Positions 7,910 through 16,018 of a stretch of DNA of 41,533 nucleotides are shown piece after piece. The stretch spans positions 1-41,533 of the forward strand of contig MEZG01000068.1 of assembly GCA_001775965.1 (NCBI GenBank). The letters are read 5' to 3'. Both the position numbers and the translations under genes were made by a program. Position 1 is the first letter of the stretch. Each line of letters begins with the position of its first letter. This stretch comes from Candidatus Bathyarchaeota archaeon RBG_13_60_20. GTDB lineage: Archaea; Thermoproteota; Bathyarchaeia; TCS64. The notes beneath the pieces were generated by a model. The model was given only the letters and a program-made list of their open reading frames with translations. It had not been told where the DNA came from and ran no database searches.

Positions 7910-8581
7910 ATGTCGAAGAAACTGTTCGGCTGGTTCGCACCGAAACGGGGTGAGAATGTCCTCCAGATGGTGGAGAAGCACCTGGAGCTGACCCTTAGAG
8001 CCGTCGAGAGCCTGAACAGCATGATAGAGGCCGCCTCGCTATGCGAGGTGCAGAAGTGCAAGAAGGCGTACATGGACGTCAGCAGCCTGGAGATGCAAGC
8101 AGACGACCTGCGACGGAAGATGGTGGAGGAGCTCACAATGAGCGAGATGTTCCCGGAGGAGAGGGATGACCTCATGGAGCTCGTCAGGGCTGTGGACTGG
8201 ATCGCCGACTGGAGCAAGGAGGCGGCTCGGATACTCAACGTCGTACCCTTCGAGAAGGCGCCCGAGGAGATCAAGGAGGCGACCCTCAACATGGTTAGAG
8301 CCGACGTTAACTGCGTCAAGGTGCTGACCAACTGCGTCAAGGTGCTGCCCAAGAGCCCCAAGGATGCGCTGAGCCTGGCGAACCAGGTGGAGATGATGGA
8401 GGAGAACATCGACGACCTGTACAGCACAGTTAGGAAGCACTTTGCGGTGATGGAGTTTCCCGGCTTCACTGTGGGGGCCCTGATACTGCTGAACGAGTTC
8501 TTCGACGCCCTGGAGACCATCGCCGACTGGTGCGAGAACACGGCCGACATAGTGCGCGCTGTCGCCGTACGTGAGCACTAG
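7910..8581 (+). CDS. DUF47/PhoU-like phosphate transport accessory protein
   Basis: A 223-residue all-helical cytoplasmic protein of the DUF47 (TIGR00153) family, related to PhoU, that commonly accompanies Pit or Na/Pi transporters and is thought to control them. It begins MSKKLFGWFAPKRGENVLQ and continues with amphipathic helices carrying conserved acidic pairs (for example MEELQ-like segments EMQADDLRRKM and LMELVRAVDWIADW) expected in a metal-binding PhoU bundle. Position directly behind the transporter gene supports the role. Exact function is inferred. Confidence 0.88.
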   Translation: MSKKLFGWFAPKRGENVLQMVEKHLELTLRAVESLNSMIEAASLCEVQKCKKAYMDVSSLEMQADDLRRKMVEELTMSEMFPEERDDLMELVRAVDWIADWSKEAARILNVVPFEKAPEEIKEATLNMVRADVNCVKVLTNCVKVLPKSPKDALSLANQVEMMEENIDDLYSTVRKHFAVMEFPGFTVGALILLNEFFDALETIADWCENTADIVRAVAVREH

Positions 8582-8615
8582 ATAAAAGGGGATAAGCCTC
8601 GATTTCTAGAGGGGA

Positions 8616-8798
8616 TTAACCCTCAACAGTGATAGCCTGGTTGGGGCAGGCGTTGATGCACGCCATGCACATGATGCAGTCGTCGGCGCGGACGGGGTCG
8701 GCCTGGCCGTTAACCAACTCGTAGACGTTCATGGGGCAGATGTCGACGCATACCCCGTCTCCATCACACTTTGTCTTGTCAATTGTGACTGTGGGCAT
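8616..8798 (-). CDS. Two-cluster ferredoxin with Asp at a cluster ligand position
   Basis: A 60-residue low-potential electron carrier. The second motif is complete (CIMCMACINACP, Cys41/44/47/51). The first reads CDGDGVCVDICP, with Cys11, Asp14, Cys17 and Cys21, so aspartate replaces the usual second cysteine, as in Pyrococcus furiosus ferredoxin, where the cluster can lose that iron. The ORF track starts at 8816; I prefer ATG 8798 because GGAGTGGTG lies just upstream and the family begins near there. It follows afpA and isf on the same strand and probably donates electrons to AfpA. Confidence 0.93.
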   Translation of the reverse strand: MPTVTIDKTKCDGDGVCVDICPMNVYELVNGQADPVRADDCIMCMACINACPNQAITVEG

Positions 8799-8860
8799 TC
8801 TTACACCACTCCCCATTACGTCTCCTAGAGTTTTTTAAACCTTTGCCGGGCATGGCGGGG
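8799..8860 (-). promoter_or_regulatory. Promoter of the ferredoxin gene
   Basis: On the minus strand TTTAAAAAAC (8829-8838) is a good TATA box, predicting transcription from about 8806-8810, followed by GGAGTGGTG and the ATG at 8798. The ferredoxin can therefore be made independently of the afpA-isf transcript upstream. Confidence 0.5.
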
Positions 8861-9436
8861 TTAACGGATCGAGTCCTCGGGCCCCGTACCCCGCTTGGCC
8901 AGAGCAAGTAAGCCCGGTATCTCCTCGGGGCTCTGGAGTGTCCGCACCCCCTCCATGGCCTCAAGCTTCCTGACGTTGTCTGCGTCCTCCTTCCTGACCC
9001 TGAGCTTCAATGCCCGCCCGTTGGGCAGGGTGGTCATGGTGGTGCCCTCATGGTAGTCCACAGGCATGACGTAGACGGGGACGAAGCCCTTCAGGGCCTG
9101 GATCGCTGCGTTCGTCACGAGGGTGTCCGAGATGCCGTGGGCGATCTTGGCCACTGTGTTGCTGGTGGCTGGGGCCACAAGGACCGCGTCGAACTCGCCC
9201 AGCTGGAGCCTGCCCGCGACGAAAGGCGTGTTGGCGTCCACCTCGACCCAGTGCCTGTCGAAGCTCACCTGAAGCATCTCAGAAACCTTGTAGTACTTGG
9301 CCACCTGGGCGCCGGCCTTCGACATGAAGACCTCTACCTCCAGGCTCTCGCCGTGTCTCTCCTTCAGGCCCCTCATGACCTCGATGGTCTCCTTGAGTTT
9401 GTCCCCGCAACCGGTCACGCACCAGGCCACCTTCAA
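8861..9436 (-). CDS. afpA: Archaeoflavoprotein AfpA
   Basis: An FMN-binding flavoprotein of the MJ0208/AfpA family (TIGR02699), 191 residues. It starts MKVAWCVTGCGDKLKETIEVM and has the flavoprotein-fold signature VAPATSNTVAKIAHGISDTLVTN near residue 95 that cradles FMN. The Archaeoglobus protein takes electrons from ferredoxin and its gene neighbours Isf and a ferredoxin; the same trio is present here. The TTG start at 9436 overlaps the isf stop codon by 4 bp (TTGA), implying coupled translation. Its final electron acceptor is unknown. Confidence 0.88.
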   Translation of the reverse strand: MKVAWCVTGCGDKLKETIEVMRGLKERHGESLEVEVFMSKAGAQVAKYYKVSEMLQVSFDRHWVEVDANTPFVAGRLQLGEFDAVLVAPATSNTVAKIAHGISDTLVTNAAIQALKGFVPVYVMPVDYHEGTTMTTLPNGRALKLRVRKEDADNVRKLEAMEGVRTLQSPEEIPGLLALAKRGTGPEDSIR

Positions 9437-10017
9437 GCCTTCTGCCGCTCCTTCAGGTACCTGTCGAGACGCTTCACGGTCTTGCGGAGGGCCTTGAGGC
9501 CCACCTCATCCATCTTTAGGCCTTCCAGGGAATCCTTGGACCATAGGGATGCTCCCAGGTTGGCCCCGAAGAAGCCTCCGCTCAGGGCCTGGGCCCCGTT
9601 CAGCGTGAGGAAGGCTATGATCTGCTGTATGGCCAGCTCCTGGCCCCCCGACCTGTCCCCGCCGACCGCGATGGCCACGCCGGGCTTGTCCCTGAAGGCG
9701 TCCCTGTTCCTGGCCAGCAGGGCCCTCGACCTGTCCATAACCGCCTTCAGCTGCGCGCTCACCCCGCCGTTGTACACAGGAGTCGCGAAGACGTAGGCCT
9801 CGGCCTCCTCAATGAGCGGGTAGAGCCCCTGGACGTCATCCTGGACGGCACAGCCCTCGCCTCCGAGGCAGAGGTCGCAGTGGGTGCAGAAGCCTATTCG
9901 TTTCCCCCTGACGCCCCAGAACACCGTCTCGTTACCCTCACCTAGCGCCCTCAAAGCCTCCCTGAGGGCGTGCTCCGTGGCCTGCTGCCTGGGGCTGCCG
10001 CAGACGCCCAGAATCAT
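9433..10017 (-). CDS. Iron-sulfur flavoprotein (Isf) / NADPH-dependent FMN reductase fold
   Basis: A 194-residue flavodoxin-like protein carrying both FMN and a [4Fe-4S] cluster. The N-terminal strand and phosphate-binding loop is MILGVCGSPRQQATE; the compact cluster motif C-x2-C-x2-C-x5-C is CTHCDLCLGGEGC (Cys44, 47, 50, 56), diagnostic of Isf; ATPVYNGGVSAQLKAVMDR is the flavin-contact segment. The track ORF to 10464 includes 149 residues of shadow sequence; the true start is ATG 10017, with a TATA-like CATTAAAG about 28 bp upstream. Isf of Methanosarcina moves electrons between ferredoxin and acceptors such as O2 or peroxide; here it may serve the neighbouring redox genes. Confidence 0.92.
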   Translation of the reverse strand: MILGVCGSPRQQATEHALREALRALGEGNETVFWGVRGKRIGFCTHCDLCLGGEGCAVQDDVQGLYPLIEEAEAYVFATPVYNGGVSAQLKAVMDRSRALLARNRDAFRDKPGVAIAVGGDRSGGQELAIQQIIAFLTLNGAQALSGGFFGANLGASLWSKDSLEGLKMDEVGLKALRKTVKRLDRYLKERQKA

Positions 10018-10108
10018 GAGGCTGATCTGGGGGCCCGAAGCTTTAATGCTTGCCCCAGTCCTCATCAACTGTTTTAAACCATAATGCACCAATGCATATG
10101 ATTCGCGC
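10018..10108. promoter_or_regulatory. Divergent promoter region of isf-afpA and RACo-like gene
   Basis: AGCATTAAAG on the minus strand (10041-10050) suits a leaderless isf start at 10017. For the rightward gene, TTTTAAA (10072-10078) or CATAATGC (10081-10088) could be the TATA box for the TTG at 10109. The ATG codons at 10093 and 10099 on the plus strand are in a frame that stops at once. Confidence 0.4.
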
Positions 10109-11941
10109 TTGACCGTCAGGGTTCTTATCAACCCCACCAACAGGGAGCTTGAAGCCGAGGTAGGCGACATCCTTCTGGATAGGATGCGGGAGGAGGGGGT
10201 GCACATCGAGGCCCTGTGCGGGGGGAAGGGGTTCTGCGGTAAGTGTAGGGTTATCCTTGAGCGTGGGAGGGTGGAGAAGAGGTCTACGACCCCCGACAAG
10301 CTCCTGTCTGAGGAGGAGTTGTCAGCGGGGTACCACCTGGCCTGCATGGTGCGCCTAGTGGAGGACTGCGAATTCACCATACCGGCCGAGAGCAGGGTGG
10401 ACAGCCCCAAGATACTCATGAACGCATCGCTTGAGCTGCCCGAGAGGAGCCCTGCGGCTTCCAAGCACCTCCTCGCCTCGCCAGGTGGGCCGGCGGGGAG
10501 CCCCCTGCTCGCCTATAGACGGCTGAGTCTCAGGGACTACCAGGGGACGGCGCCCAGGGTGTCGGACCAGGTGTACGAGGCCCTGAACAGGATGAGGGAG
10601 GGCGAGGTCACGGTGACGGTGTCGAGGACCAGCGGCTACCCTGAGGTCATCATGGCTGAGCCGGGAGACGCTAGGAACCGCTGCGTCGGGCTGGCCATGG
10701 ACATAGGGACCACGACCATCGTATCCGTGCTGGCCGACCTAAGCACGGGCCGTGTGCTGGGCACAGCCTCCGGGATGAACAAACAGATCACCTACGGGGA
10801 GGACCTGGTGACCAGGGTGGCCGTGGCCAGGAACGAGGAGGGGCTGAGGAAGCTTCAGAGAGCTGCGGTCTCGGCTATCAACGAGGTGCTGGGCCGACTC
10901 TACAGCGACACTGGCCTTTCCCCGGGAGAGGTCGTGGACGTCGCTGTGGGGGGCAACACAGTCATGAACCACCTCTTCGCGGGGCTGGAGTCCGGCTACC
11001 TTGAGATCGCTAACGTAGAGGTTCCCCGCGAACCCATCATAGTGAAGGCGGGCGCCGTGGGACTCGACGTGAACCCCGAGGCGTACGTCTACTGCCTTCC
11101 CAACGTGAGCCGCTACCTAGGCGGCGACGCCGTGGGCGACGTAGTAGCCAGCGGAATGCACAGGTCCGGCGAGATGAGCCTCATGATCGACCTGGGCACC
11201 AACGGCGAGATAGTGTTCGGCAACGACAAGTGGCTTTTCAGTTGTAGCTGCGCCTCGGGTCCCGCCTTCGAGGGCGAGGGCGTCCGCCATGGCATGAGGG
11301 CCGCCGTCGGTGGCATCGACCACGTCTGGATCGACCCAGAGACGAAGGAGGCCCGCTTCTCCACCATAGGGGACGCGCCTGCCAAGGGCATATGTGGCTC
11401 GGGGCTCATCGACCTCGTGGCCGAGCTCTTCAGGGCGGGAGTCATGGACTTCAGTGGTAAGTTCGTGGCGTCAGCCCCGTATGTGAGGGAGGGTAAGTGG
11501 GGTATGGAGTACCTTGTTGTCCCGGCCGAGAGAACCTCCATAGGGAAGGATATCGTCCTGACCCAGGGCGACCTGGACTACGTCATAGACTCCAAGGCGG
11601 CTGCCTGCGGCGCCGTCACGGTGCTCATGAAGAAACTGAGGATCGGCATAAACGACGTGAGGCACGTCTACCTGGCTGGGGCCTTCGGCACCTACACGGA
11701 TATGAGGAACGCGACGACCCTGGGAATATTCCCAAAGTTCCCCAACGCCGAGTACCACCCCATAGGGAACGGCTCCCTGTCAGGCGCCTACGCGACGCTG
11801 GTGTCCGTGGAGAAGAGGAGGGAGGCGGCCGATGTGGCCCGGAAGATGGTTTACGTGGACCTGCTGGTGGACGTGGAGTTCATAGAGGAGTACAGCAAGG
11901 CGCTGTACGTGCCAGGCGCCAAGGAGTACTTCCCCGCCTAG
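10109..11941 (+). CDS. Corrinoid protein reductive activator (RACo/RamA-like, 2Fe-2S + DUF4445)
   Basis: A 610-residue ATP-driven activator that should return accidentally oxidised Co(II) corrinoid to active Co(I). The N-terminal ferredoxin domain has a plant-type [2Fe-2S] motif, CGGKGFCGKC plus a distal Cys (Cys37, 43, 46, 79). After a linker, the ASKHA-type ATPase begins with LAMDIGTTTIVSVLADLSTG near residue 200 and continues with VAVGGNTVMNHLF, LMIDLGTNGEIVFG and YLAGAFGTYTDMRNA. Methanosarcina RamA carries 4Fe-4S ferredoxin domains instead, so this is closer to acetogen RACo, which activates the corrinoid iron-sulfur protein. The likely target is CdhDE, encoded 18 kb away. It starts at TTG 10109 and heads a run of maturation genes. 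Confidence 0.88.
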   Translation: MTVRVLINPTNRELEAEVGDILLDRMREEGVHIEALCGGKGFCGKCRVILERGRVEKRSTTPDKLLSEEELSAGYHLACMVRLVEDCEFTIPAESRVDSPKILMNASLELPERSPAASKHLLASPGGPAGSPLLAYRRLSLRDYQGTAPRVSDQVYEALNRMREGEVTVTVSRTSGYPEVIMAEPGDARNRCVGLAMDIGTTTIVSVLADLSTGRVLGTASGMNKQITYGEDLVTRVAVARNEEGLRKLQRAAVSAINEVLGRLYSDTGLSPGEVVDVAVGGNTVMNHLFAGLESGYLEIANVEVPREPIIVKAGAVGLDVNPEAYVYCLPNVSRYLGGDAVGDVVASGMHRSGEMSLMIDLGTNGEIVFGNDKWLFSCSCASGPAFEGEGVRHGMRAAVGGIDHVWIDPETKEARFSTIGDAPAKGICGSGLIDLVAELFRAGVMDFSGKFVASAPYVREGKWGMEYLVVPAERTSIGKDIVLTQGDLDYVIDSKAAACGAVTVLMKKLRIGINDVRHVYLAGAFGTYTDMRNATTLGIFPKFPNAEYHPIGNGSLSGAYATLVSVEKRREAADVARKMVYVDLLVDVEFIEEYSKALYVPGAKEYFPA

Positions 11942-11976
11942 GCTCGGGCGATCAACTTTAATGGGCTCCGTATGAT

Positions 11977-12786
11977 ATGATCCCCTATCACAGGGCAAGG
12001 GGAAACGTGTTGGTTGAGCACAGAGGAACCATCGTTGTGACTGGGAGGGGCGGAACGGGCAAGACCACGTTCACCGCGCTGATGGCCCGCTACCTCCACG
12101 AGAGGGGCGTAGAGCCGATGCTGCTGGTGGACTCCGACCCGGACGAGAGTCTAGCCGAGATGCTGGGCCTCGACCTGGAGGCCGAGGGGAAGCGGTCCAT
12201 AGCCGATGTCCTTTCCGAGATACTTGAGGAGCGCAAGATGACCAGGATGACTGGGATGACGCCCACGGACAAGATCGAGCCATTCCTGTTCCAGGAGTGC
12301 CTCTACGAGGGGCGGGGCTTTTTCGACTTCATAGGCGTGGGCACCAAGTGGATAGAAGGCTGCTACTGTCTGCCGGACCGGAGCCTGGGCCAGATCATGG
12401 AGATGTGGTCGAGCAACTACGTGTACGTCATCGTGGACAGCCCCGCCGGCGTGGAGCACCTGAACAGGAGGATAACCAAGAAGGTGAAGGATGTGTTCAA
12501 CATCCTAGACCCCAGCAAGAAGAGCTTCGACAACGCGGAGCGCAGCCACAAGATCATGAGGGACGTGGACATAGAGTTCGAGAACTACTACCTTGTGGGT
12601 GGGTACAGGTTCACTGCGACGCTGGAGGCTGAGGCCGCCAGGCAGCCCTACAGGTACCTGGGCAGGGTGGAGAGCGACGAAAGGATAGCCGAGTTCAACT
12701 TCCAGGGTAGGTCCCTGCTGGAGCTGCCGGATGGCTCCCCCGCTTACCAGTCCGTGAAGAGGATCATGGTAAAGGCGGGCTACTAG
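11977..12786 (+). CDS. CooC-type P-loop ATPase (CODH/ACS nickel maturation)
   Basis: A SIMIBI-class ATPase of 269 residues related to CooC/AcsF, which deliver nickel to CO dehydrogenase or acetyl-CoA synthase. The Walker A is TGRGGTGKTT near residues 22-31, followed by LLVDSDPDESLAEMLG, and a CxC pair (GCYCLPD, Cys129/131) stands where CooC dimers bind metal. VYVIVDSPAGVEHLNRR is the Walker B/switch region. The track start ATG 11977 gives about 16 extra N-terminal residues; GTG 12007 or TTG 12010, preceded by AAGGGG, would match family length better. A paralogue follows 11 bp downstream. Confidence 0.82.
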   Translation: MIPYHRARGNVLVEHRGTIVVTGRGGTGKTTFTALMARYLHERGVEPMLLVDSDPDESLAEMLGLDLEAEGKRSIADVLSEILEERKMTRMTGMTPTDKIEPFLFQECLYEGRGFFDFIGVGTKWIEGCYCLPDRSLGQIMEMWSSNYVYVIVDSPAGVEHLNRRITKKVKDVFNILDPSKKSFDNAERSHKIMRDVDIEFENYYLVGGYRFTATLEAEAARQPYRYLGRVESDERIAEFNFQGRSLLELPDGSPAYQSVKRIMVKAGY

Positions 12787-12797
12787 GAGGCTGGGCT

Positions 12798-13595
12798 GTG
12801 AAGATAGCTGTAGCGGGGAAGGGCGGCGTTGGTAAGACCTTCGTCTCATCCACCCTGTCCAGGCTGCTGGCCAGGGACGGGTATAACGTGCTGGCCGTGG
12901 ATGCTGACCCCAACCTGAACCTGGCCATGGGCCTGGGGGTCCCCTCCGAGGTTGCCAACGGGATCGTGCCGCTCTCCGACAATGAGGCCCTGGTCAAGGA
13001 GAGGACCGGGGTGTCAGCAGAGGAGGCGTACGCGCCCATCTTCAACATGACCCCCAGAGTCAACGACATAGTGGACAGGTTCGGGGTCACTGCGCCCGAC
13101 GGCGTCAAGCTCCTCGTGATGGGAACCGTCAAGGGCGGGGGCACAGGCTGCATGTGCGGCGCAAACGCGCTTCTCCGCGTCCTGCTGCAGCATCTGCTCA
13201 TCCAGCGTGGAGAGGTCCTGGTCATGGACATGGTGGCCGGCTTGGAGCACCTGGGCAGGGGCACGGCCAGGAGGATGGACGCCATGCTGGTGGTCCTGGA
13301 GCCCCGCATGAAGTCGGTGGACACCATCAGGCGCATCATGAGGCTGGCCCAGGAGATAGAGGTCAAGGAGGTGCTCGCCGTAGGCAACAAGGTGGCTAGG
13401 CCCAAGGACAGGGAGTTCATCCAGAGGAACATGGACGAGCTGGATGTGCCCGTGGTGGCCTACATCCCCTACGACGAGGCGGTGACCGACGCCGACATGG
13501 CCGGGGCGCCCACACTGGACTACGCTCCTGACTCAGAGGCCGTCAAGGCTGTCAGCGGCCTCAAGGGCTACCTCCTAGATCGGTACAAGCCGTAG
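12798..13595 (+). CDS. cooC: CooC/AcsF-type nickel insertion ATPase, second copy
   Basis: A 265-residue CooC protein that couples ATP hydrolysis to nickel insertion into CODH/ACS. It has the deviant Walker A AGKGGVGKTF at residues 6-15, LAVDADPNLNLAMGLGV, and the metal-binding CxC (Cys118/Cys120 in GGTGCMCGANALLR). VLVMDMVAGLEHLGRG is the Walker B/switch II. The GTG start at 12798 has AGGAGG 8 bases upstream overlapping the previous stop region, so it is cotranscribed with the first copy. The two copies are diverged, which fits one serving the C-cluster (CdhA) and one the A-cluster (CdhC); that split is inference. Confidence 0.9.
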   Translation: MKIAVAGKGGVGKTFVSSTLSRLLARDGYNVLAVDADPNLNLAMGLGVPSEVANGIVPLSDNEALVKERTGVSAEEAYAPIFNMTPRVNDIVDRFGVTAPDGVKLLVMGTVKGGGTGCMCGANALLRVLLQHLLIQRGEVLVMDMVAGLEHLGRGTARRMDAMLVVLEPRMKSVDTIRRIMRLAQEIEVKEVLAVGNKVARPKDREFIQRNMDELDVPVVAYIPYDEAVTDADMAGAPTLDYAPDSEAVKAVSGLKGYLLDRYKP

Positions 13596-13613
13596 CTGAG
13601 CGCCTGGTCCGCC

Positions 13614-14453
13614 GTGAAGGTCAAGGCAGTCGGCATCAGGACGCGTTACTGGAGACCAGGGACCGATTACGTGGCGGAGATCGTGGGCAGGGTCAAGGGC
13701 CGCGTGGAGGACGGTGATGTGCTCGCCGTCAGCGAGAAGGCGGTGTCCACAGCCTCCGGCCTCATCGTGGACGAGGCGACGACGGAGCCCGGCATGGTCG
13801 CGCGGATTCTCGCGGGCCCTTGGACCAGGAGGATATGGGGCGGGCCCCTTGGGAGGATCACATGCCTCAAGGGGCAGACCCTCCTGAACCTGCGCAATTA
13901 TCCACTCCGCGAGGGGGCCGCCCACAAAGAGGTGGCTCTGCGCATCGCGGGCCTCCTTCAGTCGCTGCGCCACTACTCCGAGGGAGGCATAGACGCCAGC
14001 AACCTCCCCTACTCATACGTGAGCCTACCGCTACCCAACGCCGGCGCGGTGGCTGAGAGGATCAGGGACGCGGTGAAGGCCCGCACGGGCAGGGACGTCA
14101 CAGTGGTCATCGTCGACGGCGACACGACCTTCTCATGGAGGGGCCTTCACCTGGCCCCCCGCAAGGTACAGACGCCCGGCCTGGTGCACCTGGGGGGCTT
14201 CCTGGTCTTCGTCATGGGCAGAGCCCTCGGCCTAAGGCAGCGCCAGACCCCTGTGGCCGTATCGGGCGAACCTATGCCCCCGGACACGGCTCTGTGGCTG
14301 GCCAGGCTTCACCACAGGCTTTGCGGCCGCGGGGCCGGCAGGACCGTGTGGAGCATGTCGGCCAGGCTGGAGACCTCGCTGACGGGCGTAACATGGGAGA
14401 TGCTGGAATCTGTGAGGCACTACCCCGTGACCCTCATACGGTTCGTGGACTAG
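13614..14453 (+). CDS. CofE-like gamma-glutamyl ligase family protein
   Basis: A 279-residue protein resembling the F420-0:gamma-L-glutamate ligase family (PF01996): MKVKAVGIRTRYWRPGTDY at the start, then DGDVLAVSEKAVSTASGLIVDE near residue 34 and VVIVDGDTTFSWRG near 164. It differs from genuine CofE in a well-conserved-looking middle block (GGPLGRITCLKGQTLLNLR, EGGIDASNLPYSYVSLPLP). CofE-like enzymes add glutamate to F420 or, in paralogues, to folates; whether this one acts on F420 or on H4MPT is not decidable. The GTG start at 13614 follows cooC by 18 bp. Its TAG stop interlocks with that of the convergent DHPS-like gene on CTAG. Confidence 0.7.
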   Translation: MKVKAVGIRTRYWRPGTDYVAEIVGRVKGRVEDGDVLAVSEKAVSTASGLIVDEATTEPGMVARILAGPWTRRIWGGPLGRITCLKGQTLLNLRNYPLREGAAHKEVALRIAGLLQSLRHYSEGGIDASNLPYSYVSLPLPNAGAVAERIRDAVKARTGRDVTVVIVDGDTTFSWRGLHLAPRKVQTPGLVHLGGFLVFVMGRALGLRQRQTPVAVSGEPMPPDTALWLARLHHRLCGRGAGRTVWSMSARLETSLTGVTWEMLESVRHYPVTLIRFVD

Positions 14454-16012
14454 AACAGGTCCTCGTCCTGCATGTAGGACCGCCCCAGCCGTAGGGCCAG
14501 GGCAGCCTTCTCAAGCTCCCTGCCCAGGTAGGCAGCGTGGTCCAGCTTGGTTACGAGGTTAAGGCGGATGATGGTCTGGTACACCTCCCTGGCGTCCACG
14601 CCCTTGATGATTGTCCCGGGCGCGTCGCTCCCCTGGAGGTAGTGTAGGGCTACTATCTCCCCGGCCTCCCTGTCCACTTGGACCTTGAACCACCCCGCCT
14701 CGTCGGGCCTGAAAACATCCTCGCCGACGGCCTCCGCGACTCGGGCCGATCCATAGAGGCTCCCGTCGTACGCCTCCTCCGTCCACCTCTTCTCCTTGAG
14801 CAGCAGCAGGTCCACGCCCAGGTCCTTGGGCACCGTCCCCTTCGCCTCCGCCAGAAACATCATCTGGGAGGCTCGGACAGCCTCCCGGACGCTGCCCCTC
14901 GCCTTGACGCTGTGCTCCGGGACATGCAGCATGTTGGCCCCGGCCTCCCGGGCAAGAGCCGCCAGGGTGGCGTTGACACCCTGGGAGTCGGCGTCGATGA
15001 GCTCTGTGGCGTTGCCTATGCCGAAGAGGAGCGGCACCCCGGGGCGCAGCTCCTTGAAGCGCCTGTAGCTCTCTAGCGCCACCAGCAGCCCGGGACGCAG
15101 GAGAGGCTCCGCGACTAGGTCGCCTATGACCCTGGTGACGCCCAGCTCCCTGGCCCGCTTGATGTTCTCGTCCAGGGCTCGGACCCTCTCCTGGGGAGTG
15201 CTGGGGAGACGACCCCGATTCATGTCCGTGGGGAGGACCACCACTGCCTGTTCGGTCAAGAGGGGCGCCGTTTCCTCCAGGTTCCCCGCGTCCACGCTTA
15301 GGACCAGGTCCACGCCGGCCTCCGCCGCGGCGCCTATCTCGGCGGGGTCAAGGGTGTCGATGCTCACCGGGAGCCCCGCGGCATCCCTCACGGCGGAGAC
15401 CAGGGGCCCGACGGCTTCGGGCCTCGGATCGCCCGCCAACATCCCTATGTCGATGACGTGGGCGCCCTGCCCCTTGTAGTACTTGGCCCTGTCGGCCACC
15501 TCGGCCAGGCTGAGGAGGGGGGCGCTCACCACCTCGGCTATGACTCTCATGGGCAGCCCGTCGCTGACCGGCAGAACGCGCTCTCCTCCGCCCACCACGA
15601 TGCCACCCCTGGACCTGAATACGCTTTCCCAGTCCGCCTCGGCCCTCTCCAGCTCCCCTAAGGTTCTCCTAGCCGCCTGGTCCCTGATGAGGTCCGATGC
15701 CGGGAGGGTCCTGGACAGCTGGACGCCCGATGACAGGGCCAGGGGTATGTCGGCGAAGTGGACCGGGCCCTTGTAGGTGGGGACCCCCGTGGCCTCCTCC
15801 ACACGCGACACGTCGCCGCTCACCGTCCCAGGCATCAGGATCATGTCATAGCCGTCAAGGTTCATTCGGCTGAGTGCGCTGGCCGCGAAGCCGGGGGTTA
15901 TGAACGAGGCCACGGACACGGGCAGGGCCTTGACGTCCACGCCACCGAGTCCATCCACCGCCCTTCGGACCGCCGCCTCGGCGAGCCTCCCTGTGACGAC
16001 GAGGACCCTCAA
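14450..16012 (-). CDS. Dihydropteroate synthase-like protein (TIGR00284/MJ0107 family)
   Basis: A 520-residue protein of the archaeal DHPS-related family implicated in joining the pterin to the arylamine made by RFAP synthase during H4MPT synthesis. The N-terminal domain (MRVLVVTGRLAEAAVRRAV...) is specific to the family. A TIM barrel follows from about residue 165, with GAHVIDIGMLAGDP, LPVSIDTLDPAEIGAAAEAG, VLPTDMNRG and LLFGIGNATELIDADSQGVN resembling DHPS phosphate- and pterin-binding loops. It lies 6 bp downstream of the RFAP synthase gene on the same strand, which supports a shared pathway. Confidence 0.85.
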   Translation of the reverse strand: MRVLVVTGRLAEAAVRRAVDGLGGVDVKALPVSVASFITPGFAASALSRMNLDGYDMILMPGTVSGDVSRVEEATGVPTYKGPVHFADIPLALSSGVQLSRTLPASDLIRDQAARRTLGELERAEADWESVFRSRGGIVVGGGERVLPVSDGLPMRVIAEVVSAPLLSLAEVADRAKYYKGQGAHVIDIGMLAGDPRPEAVGPLVSAVRDAAGLPVSIDTLDPAEIGAAAEAGVDLVLSVDAGNLEETAPLLTEQAVVVLPTDMNRGRLPSTPQERVRALDENIKRARELGVTRVIGDLVAEPLLRPGLLVALESYRRFKELRPGVPLLFGIGNATELIDADSQGVNATLAALAREAGANMLHVPEHSVKARGSVREAVRASQMMFLAEAKGTVPKDLGVDLLLLKEKRWTEEAYDGSLYGSARVAEAVGEDVFRPDEAGWFKVQVDREAGEIVALHYLQGSDAPGTIIKGVDAREVYQTIIRLNLVTKLDHAAYLGRELEKAALALRLGRSYMQDEDLF

Positions 16013-16018
16013 ACGTGA

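Noticed and set aside
8829-8838. T-run as a terminator for the DUF47 gene
   Set aside because: It is 250 bp past that gene's stop, beyond the ferredoxin coding region, and better placed as the ferredoxin TATA box on the other strand.
10018-10464. N-terminal extension of the Isf gene in the ORF track
   Set aside because: It runs antisense through the RACo-like gene; the flavodoxin fold starts at ATG 10017.
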